From NCBI RefSeq assembly GCF_003023845.1, contig NZ_PYFT01000001.1, positions 62,001 to 126,000 of the forward strand: 64,000 bases of DNA, in the 5' to 3' direction. The notes under the pieces were generated by a model. The model made no database searches, was not told the DNA's origin, and saw only the letters and a list, made by a program, of their open reading frames with translations. This DNA is from Adhaeribacter arboris (GTDB lineage Bacteria > Bacteroidota > Bacteroidia > Cytophagales > Hymenobacteraceae). The position numbers and the translations under genes are program-made. Below are positions 63,675 to 64,000 of the stretch, piece after piece. Position 1 is the stretch's first letter; each line of letters opens with the position of its first letter.

Positions 63675-63679
63675 CGATA

Positions 63680-63733
63680 CCACAACAACACCTTTACGGT
63701 AGCTACGCCACCGCAAAGCCCAGAACGTTGGGG
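63680..63733 (+). other. attC-like recombination site between two cassettes
   Basis: Outer arms ccacaac (63680-63686) and gttgggg (63727-63733) pair six of seven. Inner arms ctttacggtagc (63692-63703) and gccaccgcaaag (63707-63718) pair ten of twelve with symmetric A-C mismatches; unequal spacers of 5 and 8 nt separate the arms. This is the two-box, imperfect-palindrome layout of integron attC sites. Exact agreement with the GTTRRRY consensus is lacking (gttgggg). Confidence 0.55.
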
Positions 63734-63743
63734 CACATTAAAA

Positions 63744-64000
63744 ATGATAGAAATTGATACACATAAAGTTTCATTAAAGTTTTTTGACTTTGACTGTCCA
63801 CCAGATGAGTTGACAAAAGAACTTGGCCTCGAACCGACTAGGACAGCCTTGAAAGGTCAGGAATATTACATTGGACCAGAAAACAAGAGAGTTAAAAAGA
63901 CTTGGAAATGGAATTTCTGGGAACATCAAATTACTATAGTAGAAAAAGACGTTTGGATTGGCGACCTAATAGATAACTATATAGACAAGGTTTTTCAACC
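63744..64000 (+). CDS. DUF4279-like protein, 3' part outside window
   Basis: At least 85 codons; the window ends inside the gene. MIEIDTHKVSLKFFDFDCPPDEL then LGLEPTRTALKGQEYYIG matches the pattern of DUF4279 proteins ('P-x-x-I/L-x-x-x-L-G-L-x-P-T-x-x-x-x-K-G'), small proteins found in accessory regions, sometimes linked to immunity functions. The start is directly after a cassette junction like that of the previous gene. The assignment is by recall of the motif. Confidence 0.65.
   Translation, partial: MIEIDTHKVSLKFFDFDCPPDELTKELGLEPTRTALKGQEYYIGPENKRVKKTWKWNFWEHQITIVEKDVWIGDLIDNYIDKVFQ

Overview
The window is a chromosomal stretch from a Bacteroidota bacterium, most likely a Cytophagales/Hymenobacteraceae member (Adhaeribacter/Rufibacter/Pontibacter type). 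Support: moderate-to-low GC, Bacteroidota-type promoters (TTTG then TAnnTTTG) with few Shine-Dalgarno sequences, a SerB-SerA fusion, BshA (bacillithiol), a membrane pyrophosphatase, and dense runs of glycosyltransferases. The genus is an inference.

Layout. (1) 1-18.4 kb: surface-glycan locus. It opens with the 3' end of a KpsF/KdsD sugar-phosphate isomerase, followed by about a dozen glycosyltransferases (GT2, GT4, GT8-like), an acetyltransferase, a nucleotide-sugar epimerase, an AsnB-type amidotransferase and, on the opposite strand, a polytopic membrane protein that could be the polymerase. (2) 18.4-32.5 kb: housekeeping genes: TPR protein, M42-like peptidase, hppA, hpt, adk, obgE, grpE-dnaJ, an ABC exporter pair, an A-type Fe-S carrier and a small membrane protein. 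(3) 32.7-45.5 kb: serC and serB-serA, a decayed SGNH hydrolase, bshA, a GH3/serine-hydrolase fusion, mutL and two tandem rhomboid proteases. (4) 45.8-55.4 kb: sulfur assimilation. cysN, cysD and cysC lie on the minus strand. cysQ follows on the plus strand, then a cysteine operon: cysM, a JAMM protease, a CysO-like sulfur carrier, a MoeB-rhodanese and cysH, plus an epimerase. (5) 55.7-62.6 kb: EamA transporter, ade, cmk, ispH, a DUF502 protein and an alpha/beta hydrolase. (6) 62.6-64 kb: gene-poor accessory DNA that ends in what looks like an integron-type cassette array.

The most striking element is the leader of the cysteine operon (50113-50480). A Bacteroidota promoter is followed by two consecutive tiny ORFs, each with a run of cysteine codons (4 and 5 in a row). 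Each ORF is followed by an intrinsic terminator. The first ORF also carries, just after its Cys codons, a copy of the terminator's 3' arm, placed where it could form an antiterminator. This has the layout of a double ribosome-mediated attenuator that senses Cys-tRNA. The downstream genes suggest a protein-thiocarboxylate route to cysteine in which the carrier ends in Gly-Gly-Val, so that the JAMM protease may first have to mature it.

Other unexplained structure: a dispersed intergenic element present twice (24.6 and 45.6 kb), several families of degenerate short words filling intergenic gaps (tggacta-like, gcaagtt-like, aatccg-like), and attC-like cassette junctions at the right end. No tRNA, rRNA, CRISPR array or complete insertion sequence was recognised.
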